DNA of 64,000 nt from the NCBI RefSeq assembly GCF_900454685.1, contig NZ_UATM01000032.1, positions 1,302,001 to 1,366,000 on the forward strand, given 5' to 3'. Source of the stretch: Peptoniphilus harei. Lineage in GTDB: Bacteria; Bacillota; Clostridia; Tissierellales; Peptoniphilaceae. The position numbers and the translations under genes are program-made. Within the stretch, counting starts at the first letter, position 1. Each line of letters opens with the position of its first letter. Below, piece after piece: positions 9,874-19,500 of this stretch. Under the pieces are notes generated by a model. The model saw only the letters and a program-made list of their open reading frames with translations, ran no database searches and was not told where the DNA came from.

Positions 9874-10760
9874 AAATCACCTATTAATCTCTTCTTCATC
9901 TTAAGATAAGGTTTTTCATCAATAAATCTAATTTCTCCAATTCCTAAAAAAAGATTTTCGCAATACACTCTGTAATTATCAACTTCTGGCTTGTGATTAA
10001 GCCTGTAAAATTGTCCATTAAGAAATTTATTAAGAAATCTTTTGTCTAAATCAATTTTTTTAAGATTAGTTAAGGCTAAATCCATTGGTAGAATTTTTTC
10101 CTTTATTTCATCAATAGACATATTTTCAAAATCAGAGCTATTAATAGAATCCTCTATTTTAAAATTTCCAGTTCTTATTCTTCTAAGCTCTGTTAGTGTA
10201 CCATAAGTGCCTAAAAAGTTCCCAATATCATTTGCAAGAGACCTTATATAAGTTCCCTTAGATACCTTAACTCTTATTAGGAATTCATCACTTCCGTTAA
10301 AATCTAAAAGTTCATTTTTATAAATCTCAATATTTCTTTCTTTTATTTCTACCTCTTTACCTTCTCTTGCATACTCGTAAAGTTTCTTACCACCCACTTT
10401 TAAAGCAGAGTAAATAGGAGGCTTTTGTGACAACTTACCAGTAAAATTTTGAAGAGCTTTTTTTATGTCTTCTTCATTGAAGATAACTTTTTCTTCTTTT
10501 AAAATATTACCAGCAATATCATATGAATCGGTCAAGATACCTAGTTTGATTTTAGCTTCGTATTCCTTGTCACTTGAAAGAATATATTCGCTTGTTTTAG
10601 TTGCTTTTCCAATAGATATAACTAGCACTCCTGTAGCCATAGGATCAAGAGTACCAGTATGACCTACTTTTTTTATCCCTAATTTGCGCCTAACCTTATA
10701 AACTAAATCATGGGATGTTATTCCTTTATCCTTGTCAAATACTAAGAGACCATCAATCAT
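9870..10760 (-). CDS. truB: tRNA pseudouridine(55) synthase TruB
   Basis: 296 aa. Converts U55 in the T-loop of tRNAs to pseudouridine. The catalytic motif GHTGTLDPMATGVL (catalytic Asp in LDP, about residue 38) is intact, together with KxYSALKVGGKKLYEYAR and RVKVSKGTYIRSLANDIG. A divergent C-terminal region with little PUA character follows. The start overlaps the nrnA stop as ATGA. Confidence 0.95.
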   Translation of the reverse strand: MIDGLLVFDKDKGITSHDLVYKVRRKLGIKKVGHTGTLDPMATGVLVISIGKATKTSEYILSSDKEYEAKIKLGILTDSYDIAGNILKEEKVIFNEEDIKKALQNFTGKLSQKPPIYSALKVGGKKLYEYAREGKEVEIKERNIEIYKNELLDFNGSDEFLIRVKVSKGTYIRSLANDIGNFLGTYGTLTELRRIRTGNFKIEDSINSSDFENMSIDEIKEKILPMDLALTNLKKIDLDKRFLNKFLNGQFYRLNHKPEVDNYRVYCENLFLGIGEIRFIDEKPYLKMKKRLIGDL

Positions 10761-11731
10761 AATTCTTCTTCCGCCACTTCAACTAAATCTTTTTTTGCCT
10801 TTTTGATATCGGTGTGGTTTATTGTACCGCCTGAAGCCCTAATATGTCCTCCGCCATTAAACTTAGACGCAATTTTCGTACAATCAACATAAGATTTAGA
10901 CCTAAGAGATAGCCTAATACAATCGTCTTTTTCTTTAAGGAGAACTGCAAGTTCAACAGTATCAATATCTCTAACAAATTCTACTATTCCGTCAGCATCT
11001 GACTTTGCTGCTTTAGTCTTTTCTATATCTTCTTTAGTTACTATAACTACAGCAATCTTATCTTTATCAAAATACTCAATAGAGTTCATGGCCCTAATTA
11101 ACAAATCAGTCTTTTGTCTAGACCTACTTTGGTAAACATTTTGCGTAACTTCATTTATATCGATGTCATACTTAAATAAGTCTGATGCAATTTCAAAAGT
11201 TTTTGAGCTAACTGAACTATATTTAAAAGAACCTGTATCTGTTGAAAGTCCTGTAAATAAGGAAGTCGCTATTTCTTTATCTAATTGTAAATTAAGATAT
11301 TTGAAAATTCTTGCAAGGACTTCACAAGTTGCTGGTGAATTTTCATCAACAATATTCAAATCAGCATAATTCTTATTACTAAAGTGATGGTCAATATTAA
11401 CAGTTTTTTTAGACTTGTTAAATATTTCTTTCACCCTATCTCCCATTCTATCTTCATCTGAAGAGTCAAGAGCAATAAATAAATCGAAATCCTCATCAAT
11501 ATTTTCTGGACTTTTTGAATAAGAAAGATTTGGTAAAAATTTAAAATGGGATGGAACACTGTCATCTAGTATAAAGACTGGATTTTTACCAAGCTTATTA
11601 AGCATGCCAAGCATTGCAGTAGCAGATCCTAAGTTATCTCCATCAGGATTTAAGTGAGATGCAACTGCAATACTATTGCTATTATCTATTAAATTTTTTA
11701 ATTCAGAGGATAATTCCTTTAGATTAATCAT
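10757..11731 (-). CDS. nrnA: DHH-family phosphoesterase, NrnA-type nanoRNase / pAp phosphatase
   Basis: 324 aa. Degrades 2-5 nt oligoribonucleotides and 3'-phosphoadenosine 5'-phosphate in related species. N-terminal DHH domain motifs are SHLNPDGDNLGSA (metal-binding Asp), ALDSSDEDRMGDR and NIDHHFSNKNYAD. The C-terminal DHHA1 domain has the substrate-binding FNGGGHIRASGG (about residue 295). It lies between rbfA and truB, the usual place in Firmicutes. The start overlaps the rbfA end by 8 bp, with GAGGTAA somewhat far upstream. Confidence 0.92.
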   Translation of the reverse strand: MINLKELSSELKNLIDNSNSIAVASHLNPDGDNLGSATAMLGMLNKLGKNPVFILDDSVPSHFKFLPNLSYSKSPENIDEDFDLFIALDSSDEDRMGDRVKEIFNKSKKTVNIDHHFSNKNYADLNIVDENSPATCEVLARIFKYLNLQLDKEIATSLFTGLSTDTGSFKYSSVSSKTFEIASDLFKYDIDINEVTQNVYQSRSRQKTDLLIRAMNSIEYFDKDKIAVVIVTKEDIEKTKAAKSDADGIVEFVRDIDTVELAVLLKEKDDCIRLSLRSKSYVDCTKIASKFNGGGHIRASGGTINHTDIKKAKKDLVEVAEEEL

Positions 11732-12077
11732 TTTTGTGATTTACCTCATCTATAAGTTTATCTAATTCCATAGCTCGTTCAATAGAGTCATCCTTAATAA
11801 AAATGAGTTCTGGCATCGCCCTTAGTTTAACCCTATTAGCCAATTCTTTTTTTATAAATCCCTTAGCTGAATTAAGTCCTTCAACTGCTTCATCCCTATC
11901 ATAGTCATCTCCTAAGACAGAAACATAAACTTTTGCGAAGGATAAATCATTTGTAACTTCAACATGAGAAATACTAGTAATAGAAGGTATCCTTGGATCT
12001 TTTAACTCATTTTGAACTATATTAGATATTGTTCGTCTTACTTCTTCTGATATTCTGTTAATTCTTTTATTGTTCAT
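11724..12077 (-). CDS. rbfA: 30S ribosome-binding factor A
   Basis: 117 aa, the normal size. KH-like protein that binds immature 30S subunits near the 5' end of 16S rRNA during maturation and cold adaptation. Family hallmarks: RINRISEEVRRTISNIVQNELKDPR at the N-terminus (first 20 or so residues diagnostic), SFAKVYVSVLG and the C-terminal RAMPELIFIKDDS. Shares one base with the infB stop (TAATG), so translation is likely coupled. Confidence 0.95.
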   Translation of the reverse strand: MNNKRINRISEEVRRTISNIVQNELKDPRIPSITSISHVEVTNDLSFAKVYVSVLGDDYDRDEAVEGLNSAKGFIKKELANRVKLRAMPELIFIKDDSIERAMELDKLIDEVNHKND

Positions 12078-14338
12078 TATGATCTTTCAACTTCCTTCAT
12101 GATGTAAGATTCAAGAAGATCGCCTTCTTTAATATCATTAAAACCATCAATAACAAGTCCGCCTTCAAAACCTGTTGCAAGCTCTCTAGCATCATCTTTA
12201 AATCTCTTTAGAGAAGCAATGTCTCCTTCGTGAATAACAACGTCATTTCTTAGCACTTTAACCTTAGAGTTTCTTAGGATTTTACCGTTTAGGACATAAA
12301 CCCCAGCAACCATTTGGTTGTTTGGAAGTTTAAATGTTTGTCTTATTTCACATCTTCCAAGGATTTCTTCTACAATATCTGGATCTAGCATACCCTTAGC
12401 TGCTTGTTCTATATCGTTAATAATTTCATAGATAACTCTGTATGTCCTAATTTCAACATCTTCAGTTTTTGCAAGTTCTATAGCATTAATATTAGGTCTA
12501 ACATTAAATCCAATAACAATTGCATTAGATGCAGAAGCTAGAGTAACGTCAGATTCATTGATTCCACCAACGCCTGAGTGAATTACAGAAATCTTAACTT
12601 CTTCAGTGGAAAGTTTTAGTAAAGATTGGTTAAGCGCTTCAACAGAACCTTTTACATCACCTTTTACAACAACATTGAGTTCTTTTACATCTTCTTCAGA
12701 AATTTTTTCGAATAGGTTGTCAAGACTAATCTTAGTTGTTTGACTCAATCTCTTTTCTCTAGAAATTTCTGTATTCTTATCGGCAATTGCTTTTGCAGTC
12801 TTATCATCATTAACTGCATAAATTGTGTCTCCAGCATTAGGAACATCGTTAAGTCCTAAAATTACAACTGGCATAGAAGGTCCAGCTTTTTTAACTTTTT
12901 TGCCTTTATCATCTTCCATAGCTCTTATTCTTCCTGAGCAAGTACCAGATACAATAGCATCTCCAAATCTTAAAGTACCGTTCTTAATAAGAATAGTTGC
13001 CATAGGTCCCTTAGCCTTGTCAAGATTGGCTTCGATTATAGTACCAATAGCACGTCTATTAGGATTTGCTTTTAACTCTTTCATTTCAGCTACTAATAGA
13101 ATCATTTCTAGAAGTTCATCAATGCCTTCGCCAGATTTTGATGAAACTCCAACAACAATTGTGTCACCGCCCCATTCTTCAGGAACAAGATTTTCGTTCA
13201 TTAATTCTTGTTTAACTCTTTCAGGGTTGCCTTCTGGTTTATCAATTTTTGTAATTGCTACAATTATTGGAACATCAGCGGACCTTGCGTGAGAAATTGC
13301 TTCAATTGTTTGAGGCATTACACCATCGTCTGCGGCTACAACAAGTATTGCTATGTCTGTAGTTTGAGCTCCCCTAAGTCTCATGGAAGTAAAAGCTTCG
13401 TGACCTGGTGTATCGAGGAAAGTTATTTTCTTTCCAGATAAATTAACAGTGTAAGCCCCTATATGTTGAGTAATACCGCCAGCTTCAGATTGAGTAACAT
13501 GAGTTTTCTTAATAGAATCTAATAGAGAAGTTTTTCCGTGGTCAACGTGACCCATTACTGTTACAACAGGTGGTCTTGGTTTAAGATCTCTTTCCCTATC
13601 TTCTCTTAGAAGCCCATATTCTTCTTCAACCGATTGGTCAAGATTTGGAGCTTCAATTTCAATTTCAATTCCAAGTTCATCAGCTAGTAATATACAAGTA
13701 TCTTCATCAATACTTTGGTTTTGATTTGCCATAACTCCAAGTCCAATTAGTTTTGTAATAACTGTTGATACAGACACTCCCAATTGGTTAGCAAAATCCT
13801 TTACTGTTATAGGTGCTATAACTATTATAGAATCATCTCCCTTATCTTCCTCTTCAACCTTATGTTTTGATCTAACTTTTTTCTTTGGTTTTTTCTTAGT
13901 CAAATCTCTCTTAAAGGAGTGGTTTTTATCATTATCATTTTCTTTGTTTTTAGACTTATTCTTTTTGTTATTTTTCTTTTTTTGATTAGATGAATGTTCG
14001 CTCTTATCATCATTTTTTTTATTTTCTTTATTAAAAGTCTTGTTTTTATTATCTTTTTTAAATTCTTTATTATCTGAATTGTTATTGTTTTGTTTTTCCT
14101 TATTAGGATGAGTTTTTTTCTTGTTGTCTCCCTGCTTATCATTGTTTTTCTTTTCTACAGGAGAGTCATTCTTTGAAGAATTTTTGTTATATAAATTTCT
14201 TACTCTATCTTCTTCAGCGCTATCTAATGTTGACATATGATTTTTTACAGATATTTCAAGTTCATTTAACTTTGCAATTAATTCCTTACTTGTAATACCA
14301 ATTTCCTTTGCCAACGCGTGTACTCTAATTTTTGACAA
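12077..14338 (-). CDS. infB: Translation initiation factor IF-2
   Basis: 753 aa GTPase that places fMet-tRNA in the 30S P site and promotes subunit joining. N-terminal IF2_N helix, then a long low-complexity Lys/Asn-rich linker (about 50-165), a second IF2_N motif, the G domain with GHVDHGKTS (about 264) and DTPGHEAF and TKID, then EF-Tu-like domain II and the C1/C2 domains. I place the start at TTG 14338 (protein MSKIRVHALAKEIG): AGGAGG lies eight bases upstream. The in-frame GTG at 14347 overlaps that Shine-Dalgarno. The Lys/Asn linker is unusually biased but typical of AT-rich genomes. Confidence 0.96.
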   Translation of the reverse strand: MSKIRVHALAKEIGITSKELIAKLNELEISVKNHMSTLDSAEEDRVRNLYNKNSSKNDSPVEKKNNDKQGDNKKKTHPNKEKQNNNNSDNKEFKKDNKNKTFNKENKKNDDKSEHSSNQKKKNNKKNKSKNKENDNDKNHSFKRDLTKKKPKKKVRSKHKVEEEDKGDDSIIVIAPITVKDFANQLGVSVSTVITKLIGLGVMANQNQSIDEDTCILLADELGIEIEIEAPNLDQSVEEEYGLLREDRERDLKPRPPVVTVMGHVDHGKTSLLDSIKKTHVTQSEAGGITQHIGAYTVNLSGKKITFLDTPGHEAFTSMRLRGAQTTDIAILVVAADDGVMPQTIEAISHARSADVPIIVAITKIDKPEGNPERVKQELMNENLVPEEWGGDTIVVGVSSKSGEGIDELLEMILLVAEMKELKANPNRRAIGTIIEANLDKAKGPMATILIKNGTLRFGDAIVSGTCSGRIRAMEDDKGKKVKKAGPSMPVVILGLNDVPNAGDTIYAVNDDKTAKAIADKNTEISREKRLSQTTKISLDNLFEKISEEDVKELNVVVKGDVKGSVEALNQSLLKLSTEEVKISVIHSGVGGINESDVTLASASNAIVIGFNVRPNINAIELAKTEDVEIRTYRVIYEIINDIEQAAKGMLDPDIVEEILGRCEIRQTFKLPNNQMVAGVYVLNGKILRNSKVKVLRNDVVIHEGDIASLKRFKDDARELATGFEGGLVIDGFNDIKEGDLLESYIMKEVERS

Positions 14339-14362
14339 ATTGAACACCTCCTAAAAAGAAGC

Positions 14363-14626
14363 TTAATCTACAGATTCAATTAGTTTCTCATAAACTTCCT
14401 CACTAATCTCTGTCGTGAATGCCCTATTTAAAGCTTTTGACTTTATCGCTTTTTCCAAACAACTTTTGTCATTGCATAAGTAAGCTCCTCTTCCATTTGC
14501 CTTTCCAGTTTTATCTATAAAGATTTCATCGTCTTTGTTCTTTACAACTCTAATTAAATCTTTCTTTTCTTTTTGTTCTCTACAACCTATGCAAGTACGC
14601 ATAGGTACCTTCCTAATTTTAGTCAT
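14363..14626 (-). CDS. rnpM: RnpM/YlxR family RNA-binding protein
   Basis: 87 aa. The family (YlxR, DUF448) binds RNA and in B. subtilis modulates RNase P, hence RnpM. The signature PMRTCIGCREQKEKKDLIRVV (residues 8 onward, conserved CIGC) and GKANGRGAYLC are clear. It sits between nusA and infB as usual. The L7Ae-like gene ylxQ/rplGB that commonly follows it is missing here; only 16 bp separate rnpM from the IF-2 frame. GGAGTAAGTA precedes the ATG. Confidence 0.93.
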   Translation of the reverse strand: MTKIRKVPMRTCIGCREQKEKKDLIRVVKNKDDEIFIDKTGKANGRGAYLCNDKSCLEKAIKSKALNRAFTTEISEEVYEKLIESVD

Positions 14627-14651
14627 TACTTACTCCATTAAATTAAGAATT

Positions 14652-15932
14652 TTAAATGTTAACATCTTCATCTATAGAATTTGTTTCTATGCTTTCTTCA
14701 TCCTCAATATTCATATCAGAGTTTTCATCAATATGAGAATCTGATTCTTCAGGATGTATTTCAGTTGTTTCTAAATTTTCTCCAGATTTTTCAAAGTCTT
14801 CAGATATTTCCTCAACTTCTTCATCAGAAAATTCTTTTTTAGCATTTTCAAATTCTTCTTTAAGTTCTTCTTCTGTTATATTTCTCTCTTCAAGGTATTC
14901 TTCAAACTGAAGATTTGATTTTATATCTATCTTCCATCCGGTTAATTTTGCAGCAAGCCTAACATTTTGACCTTCCTTACCAATAGCAAGAGAAAGTTGG
15001 TAGTCAGGAACTATTGCAAGTGCAGATTTTTCTGCTTCATTAACAAATACTTTTTCAACCTTTGAAGGGCTTAGGGAATTTGCAATAAACTTGTCTATTT
15101 CCTTCTCGAATATAACAATATCTATTTTTTCATTATCAATTTCATCAACTATTGCATTTACTCTTTGACCCTTGTATCCAACACAAGCTCCTAGAGGATC
15201 TACTTCTGGGTCTCTTGAAAATACAGCGATTTTTGTCCTTGAACCAGCTTCTCTAGAAATAGAGTATATTTCAACTATTCCTTCACTTACTTCAGGGATT
15301 TCTAATTCAAATAATCTCTTTACTAAATCTGGATGAGATCTTGAAAGGACTATTTGAGGTCCTTTTGTTGATTTTTCTACTGATAGAATCAACATCTTAT
15401 ATCTATCCCCGTGATTATAGGACTCACCATTAATTTGTTCACTATAAGGAAGAATTGCCTCAGTAGTTCCTAAATCAACATAAACATTGTTATAAGCTTT
15501 TCTTTGGACAAGACCAGTTATAATTTCTTTTTCTCTTTCAACGTATTCATCGAAAACAATATCTCTTTCAGCATCCTTTATTCTTTGGATTACCACTTGT
15601 TTAGCTGTTTGTGCAGCAATTCTACCAAAATTTTTAGGATGAATTTCTAGATTATATATGTCTCCAATTTCATAACTTGGGTCTAATTTCTTTACCTCTT
15701 CTAAAGATATTTGTAGTTGAGGGTCTTCCACAACATCTACAATTTCTTTAGAGGAGTATAATTTGATTTCTCCAGTTTCTCTATCCATATTTACGATTAC
15801 ATTTTCTGATGTACCATAATTTTTTCTATAACTAGAGACTAAGGCCGATTCCAAAGCTTCAAAGACAATTTCTTTAGAAATCCCTTTTTCTTTTTCGATT
15901 TCATTTAAAGCGTCAATAAACTCTTGATTCAT
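14652..15932 (-). CDS. nusA: Transcription termination/antitermination factor NusA
   Basis: 426 aa. Binds RNA polymerase and nascent RNA, stimulating pausing and intrinsic termination. N-terminal polymerase-binding domain (about 1-125), S1 (about 135-200), KH1 (RDPEVDPLGACVGYKGQRV around 235-253) and KH2 (SLAIGKEGQNVRLAAKLTG). The last about 75 residues form an acidic Glu/Asp/Ser-rich tail absent from B. subtilis-length NusA (about 370 aa). AGGAGGAATAA precedes the ATG. It lies 11 bp after rimP. Confidence 0.96.
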   Translation of the reverse strand: MNQEFIDALNEIEKEKGISKEIVFEALESALVSSYRKNYGTSENVIVNMDRETGEIKLYSSKEIVDVVEDPQLQISLEEVKKLDPSYEIGDIYNLEIHPKNFGRIAAQTAKQVVIQRIKDAERDIVFDEYVEREKEIITGLVQRKAYNNVYVDLGTTEAILPYSEQINGESYNHGDRYKMLILSVEKSTKGPQIVLSRSHPDLVKRLFELEIPEVSEGIVEIYSISREAGSRTKIAVFSRDPEVDPLGACVGYKGQRVNAIVDEIDNEKIDIVIFEKEIDKFIANSLSPSKVEKVFVNEAEKSALAIVPDYQLSLAIGKEGQNVRLAAKLTGWKIDIKSNLQFEEYLEERNITEEELKEEFENAKKEFSDEEVEEISEDFEKSGENLETTEIHPEESDSHIDENSDMNIEDEESIETNSIDEDVNI

Positions 15933-15943
15933 TTATTCCTCCA

Positions 15944-16405
15944 TTAAAATTTTATAGTTTGTTTCATTGATGAAATTGATTTAATTGGTATTGCCAATTC
16001 TTTCTCATCTTTCATAAAATAAATATTCTCGTCATCATATTTATCCAAAACAAAACTAAATTCTTTCTGTCCGTCTATTGGAGCATAAAGTTTTACATCA
16101 ACTTCATTGCCAACATTTCTTCTATAGTCATCTTTTGTTTTAAGAGGCCTATCAAGTCCAGGAGAAGAAATCTCAAGATAGTATGGATTTTTCAAAGCTT
16201 CTAAGTTATCAAGTTTCTTTTCTAAACTTCTACTCATTTCGGTGCAGTCATCTAAATCAATGCCTTCTTTTTTATAAATAAAAATTGACAAAAGATCATG
16301 CTTTGATCCATTTTGAAATTCTATGTCTACAATTTCGTAGCCAAGTTCTTCTGCTACCTCTTCAGCTAGTGGGTAGATTTCTCTTTTTAATTCTTTTTTA
16401 TTCAC
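15944..16405 (-). CDS. rimP: Ribosome maturation factor RimP
   Basis: 153 aa, standard length. Needed for 30S maturation. N-terminal alpha/beta domain with VDIEFQNGSKHDLLSIFI and the conserved LDDCTEMSRSLEKKLD, ending with the LEISSPGLDRPLK motif, then an SH3-like C-terminal domain. The start is GTG 16405 with GAGGTGTTAA before it. First gene of the rimP-nusA-rnpM-infB-rbfA-nrnA-truB-ribF operon; its leader holds a strong terminator hairpin. Confidence 0.95.
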   Translation of the reverse strand: MNKKELKREIYPLAEEVAEELGYEIVDIEFQNGSKHDLLSIFIYKKEGIDLDDCTEMSRSLEKKLDNLEALKNPYYLEISSPGLDRPLKTKDDYRRNVGNEVDVKLYAPIDGQKEFSFVLDKYDDENIYFMKDEKELAIPIKSISSMKQTIKF

Positions 16406-16421
16406 TTAACACCTCACTACT

Positions 16422-16452
16422 AAAAAACAAAGAGTGGGCTTCCCCACTCTTT
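16422..16452 (-). terminator. Strong intrinsic terminator in the rimP-nusA leader / after polC
   Basis: Minus strand AAAGAGTGGG-GAAG-CCCACTCTTT, a perfect 10-bp stem with tetraloop (16443-16452 with 16429-16438), followed by GTTTTTT. It ends 17 bp before the rimP GTG. It terminates polC transcripts. Because the only readable promoter for rimP lies upstream of it, it also acts as a leader attenuator. Confidence 0.88.
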
Positions 16453-16476
16453 ACTCTAAATATCTTACTTAATTAA

Positions 16477-16504
16477 ATTATAACACAAATTGCTATAAAT
16501 ACAA
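16477..16504 (-). promoter_or_regulatory. Putative promoter of the rimP-nusA-infB operon
   Basis: Minus strand TTGTAT (16499-16504), 16-base spacer, perfect TATAAT (16477-16482), right after the polC stop codon. Transcription would start near 16470, upstream of the terminator hairpin. Confidence 0.65.
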
Positions 16505-16509
16505 GTTTT

Positions 16510-19500
16510 TCAAAAATTGAATAATGAAATTTGATTGGTTTCATCAAGGTCTTTTAATATTCCATTTTTTTGTAAAATTGTAATAACAGAATTCCCAGCC
16601 TTTGTTCTTTTGGAAAAATCTTCTATTGATAAATAATTAGATTTTTTTGATTCTTCTTCTATTTTGTTAGCACAGTTTTCGCCTACACCAGGTATTGCCC
16701 TAAGTGGCATTCTAATTTTTCCATCTTCAATAGTAAATTTAGATGCTTTTGACTTATAGATATCAGGACTTAAAAATTCAAATCCTCTCGCATACATTTC
16801 AAGGGCTACTTCAGATACTCTTATCTCTCCCTTGTCCTTAGCTGTTGGTTTTTCAATATCTCTTAAAATTTTAATTCTATTTTTGAGAAAGCCTGGACCT
16901 TCAATAATATTCTCTCCATTAAAATCATTTAGTTTAATAGTAAAGAAAGTTGCATAAAAGGCTAAAGGATGATTGAGCTTATAATAAGCAATTCTGAAAG
17001 AAAGCATTACATAAGCAACTGCGTGAGCCTTAGGGAACATGTACTTGATTTTCTTACAAGAATCAATATACCACTCAGGCAAATCTAAGTTTTTCATTAT
17101 ATTTTCTTGTTCTTCAGTTAGGCCTTTTCCCTTTCTTACTTTTTCCATAGTATCAAAGGCCATTTTATTTTCAGCACCTGCATTTATTAGATATACCATG
17201 ATGTCTTCCCTTGTAGCGATAACATCTTTTAATTCAGCTCTACCAGAATCAACTAACTCTTGGGCATTAGAAATCCAAACGTCAGTACCATGGGATAGGC
17301 CAGATATTCTCACAAGATCTGCAAAGTTTTTTGGTTTTGTTTCTAGTAACATAGATATAACAAAAGAAGTTCCAAATTCTGGTATTCCTAGTGTCCCAGT
17401 CTTGCAAGAGAAAATATCTTCATCCATGTGAAAGGCTTCCGCACTATTAAATATAGAAAGTGTATTTTGATCATCAAGCCTAATTGTACTAGAGTCTATT
17501 CCAGTGAAGTCCTCTAACATTTTAATAATTGTTGGACCATCGTGACCTAGTATATCCAATTTCAAGATTTTTCCATGAATAAAGTTATAATCAAAATGAG
17601 TTGTTATAACTCCTGAACTTGGATCGTCTGCTGGATATTGAATTGGTGTGAAGTCGAAAATTGAATTTGTTTTAGGAACAATCATTACACCGCCAGGGTG
17701 CTGTCCACTAGTTCTTTTACCATCAGTGATCGCCCTTGAAAGTCTGTCAATTTCAATTGGTGAGATACGCTGATTTTCAAAATATTTTTTCACATAACCA
17801 TAAGCAGTTTTTTCAGCAATTTTTCCTATAGTTCCTGCCCTAAATACATACCCTTCTCCAAATAACTCTTCAGTGTATTTATGGGCTCTAGGTTGATACT
17901 CACCAGCAAAGTTTAAATCTATATCTGGTTCCTTATCTCCATAAAAACCTAAGAAAACTTCAAACGGAATATTGTGCCCATCTTTTATGAGTTGGGTTCC
18001 ACATTTAGGGCATACTTTATCTGGCATGTCAACCCCAGATCCATAAGTTAAGTCTTCAGTAAATTCAGAATATTTGCAGTTAGGACAAATGTAGTGTGGT
18101 GGAAGGGGGTTTACTTCTGTTATATCTGCCATTGTTGCAACAAAAGAAGATCCAACAGACCCTCTAGAACCTACTAGGAATCCATCATCATTTGATTTTT
18201 TCACAAGTTTTTGTGCAATAATATATAGAACTGAATAACCATTTGAAATAATAGATTTTAGTTCCTTCTCCAACCTGTCTTCAACAATCTTAGGAAGAAC
18301 TTCTCCATAAATGTCATGGGCCTTTTTGTAAGTCATATCCCTTAAACTTTCATCAGAACCTTCAATAACTGGTGGATAAGTTCCATCTGGAATTGGTTTT
18401 ATATCCTTAATAAAATCTTTTAATTCATTTGTATTAGTTACAACAACTTCATAGGCTTTGTCTTGACCTAAGTAGGAAAATTCATCTAGCATTTCTTCTG
18501 TTGTCTTAAAATAAAACTTTTGGTTTCTACTAGATCTTGGATCAGGTCTACCAGGTTTGCCGTTTAGGACAATTTTTCTAAGGAGGTCCTCGGACTCCTC
18601 TATATAATATGTGTCTGAATCAGCAACAACAGGAATATTTAGTTCTTCTCCAAGCTCTAAGATTTTTTTGTTTATATCTCTTATATCTTCTAGTGTATAT
18701 TTTCCATCTTCAATTGACATAATGTTGTCACTTGCTGGCTGGATTTCTAGAAAATCATAGTAAGATGCAATTTTAACTAATTCTTCATGAGGACACATCC
18801 TATATATAGCATCAAACAATTCTGAATTGGCATTACCAGATCCAACAAGAATTCCTTCTCGATATTTATCTAATAAACTTCTAGGAACTTTTGCAACAAA
18901 ATTAAAGTATTTCATATGCGAATCAGAAATTAACATATATAAGTTTTTCAAACCAACTTCATCTTTAACTAACAATAATAAAGAAGATTCGAATAAACGT
19001 TTAGAATCTGTGTTTTTTATTTGTTGATTTAAAATTTCAAAATTGAAATCTTCTTCCTCTCTTTTAATTTTGTCAATTAACTTTATAAAAACCTCTGCTG
19101 TAGCTTCAGCATCATTAACTGCTCTATGCGCTCCCACAAGAGACACACCAAGATTTTTACAAAGAGTTCCAAGATTGAATCTCTTCATATGTGTCATTGT
19201 TGCTCTTGCCATTACAAGTGTATCAAGTATTGGATGGTTAAATTCTAAGCCATTGTTAGCATACTCTCTCCTAATAAATGAAATATCAAATTTTGCATTG
19301 TGGGCAACTAGTACGGCATCTTTAGCAAATTCATAAAATTTAGGAATAACCTCTTCTATTGTAGGTTCATTTTCAACTAAGGAGTTACTAATCCCTGTTA
19401 AATTAACAACAACTTGAGGAATTTCTTTTTCAGGGTTAATAAGTTGTGAAAATCTATCTGTTATAATACCGTCTTTTATTTTTACTGCACCAATTTCTGT

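Noticed and set aside
13900-14142. Lysine/isoleucine-rich open frame on the minus strand
   Set aside because: It overlaps the low-complexity linker of IF-2 in another frame; composition follows from the AAR-rich codons.
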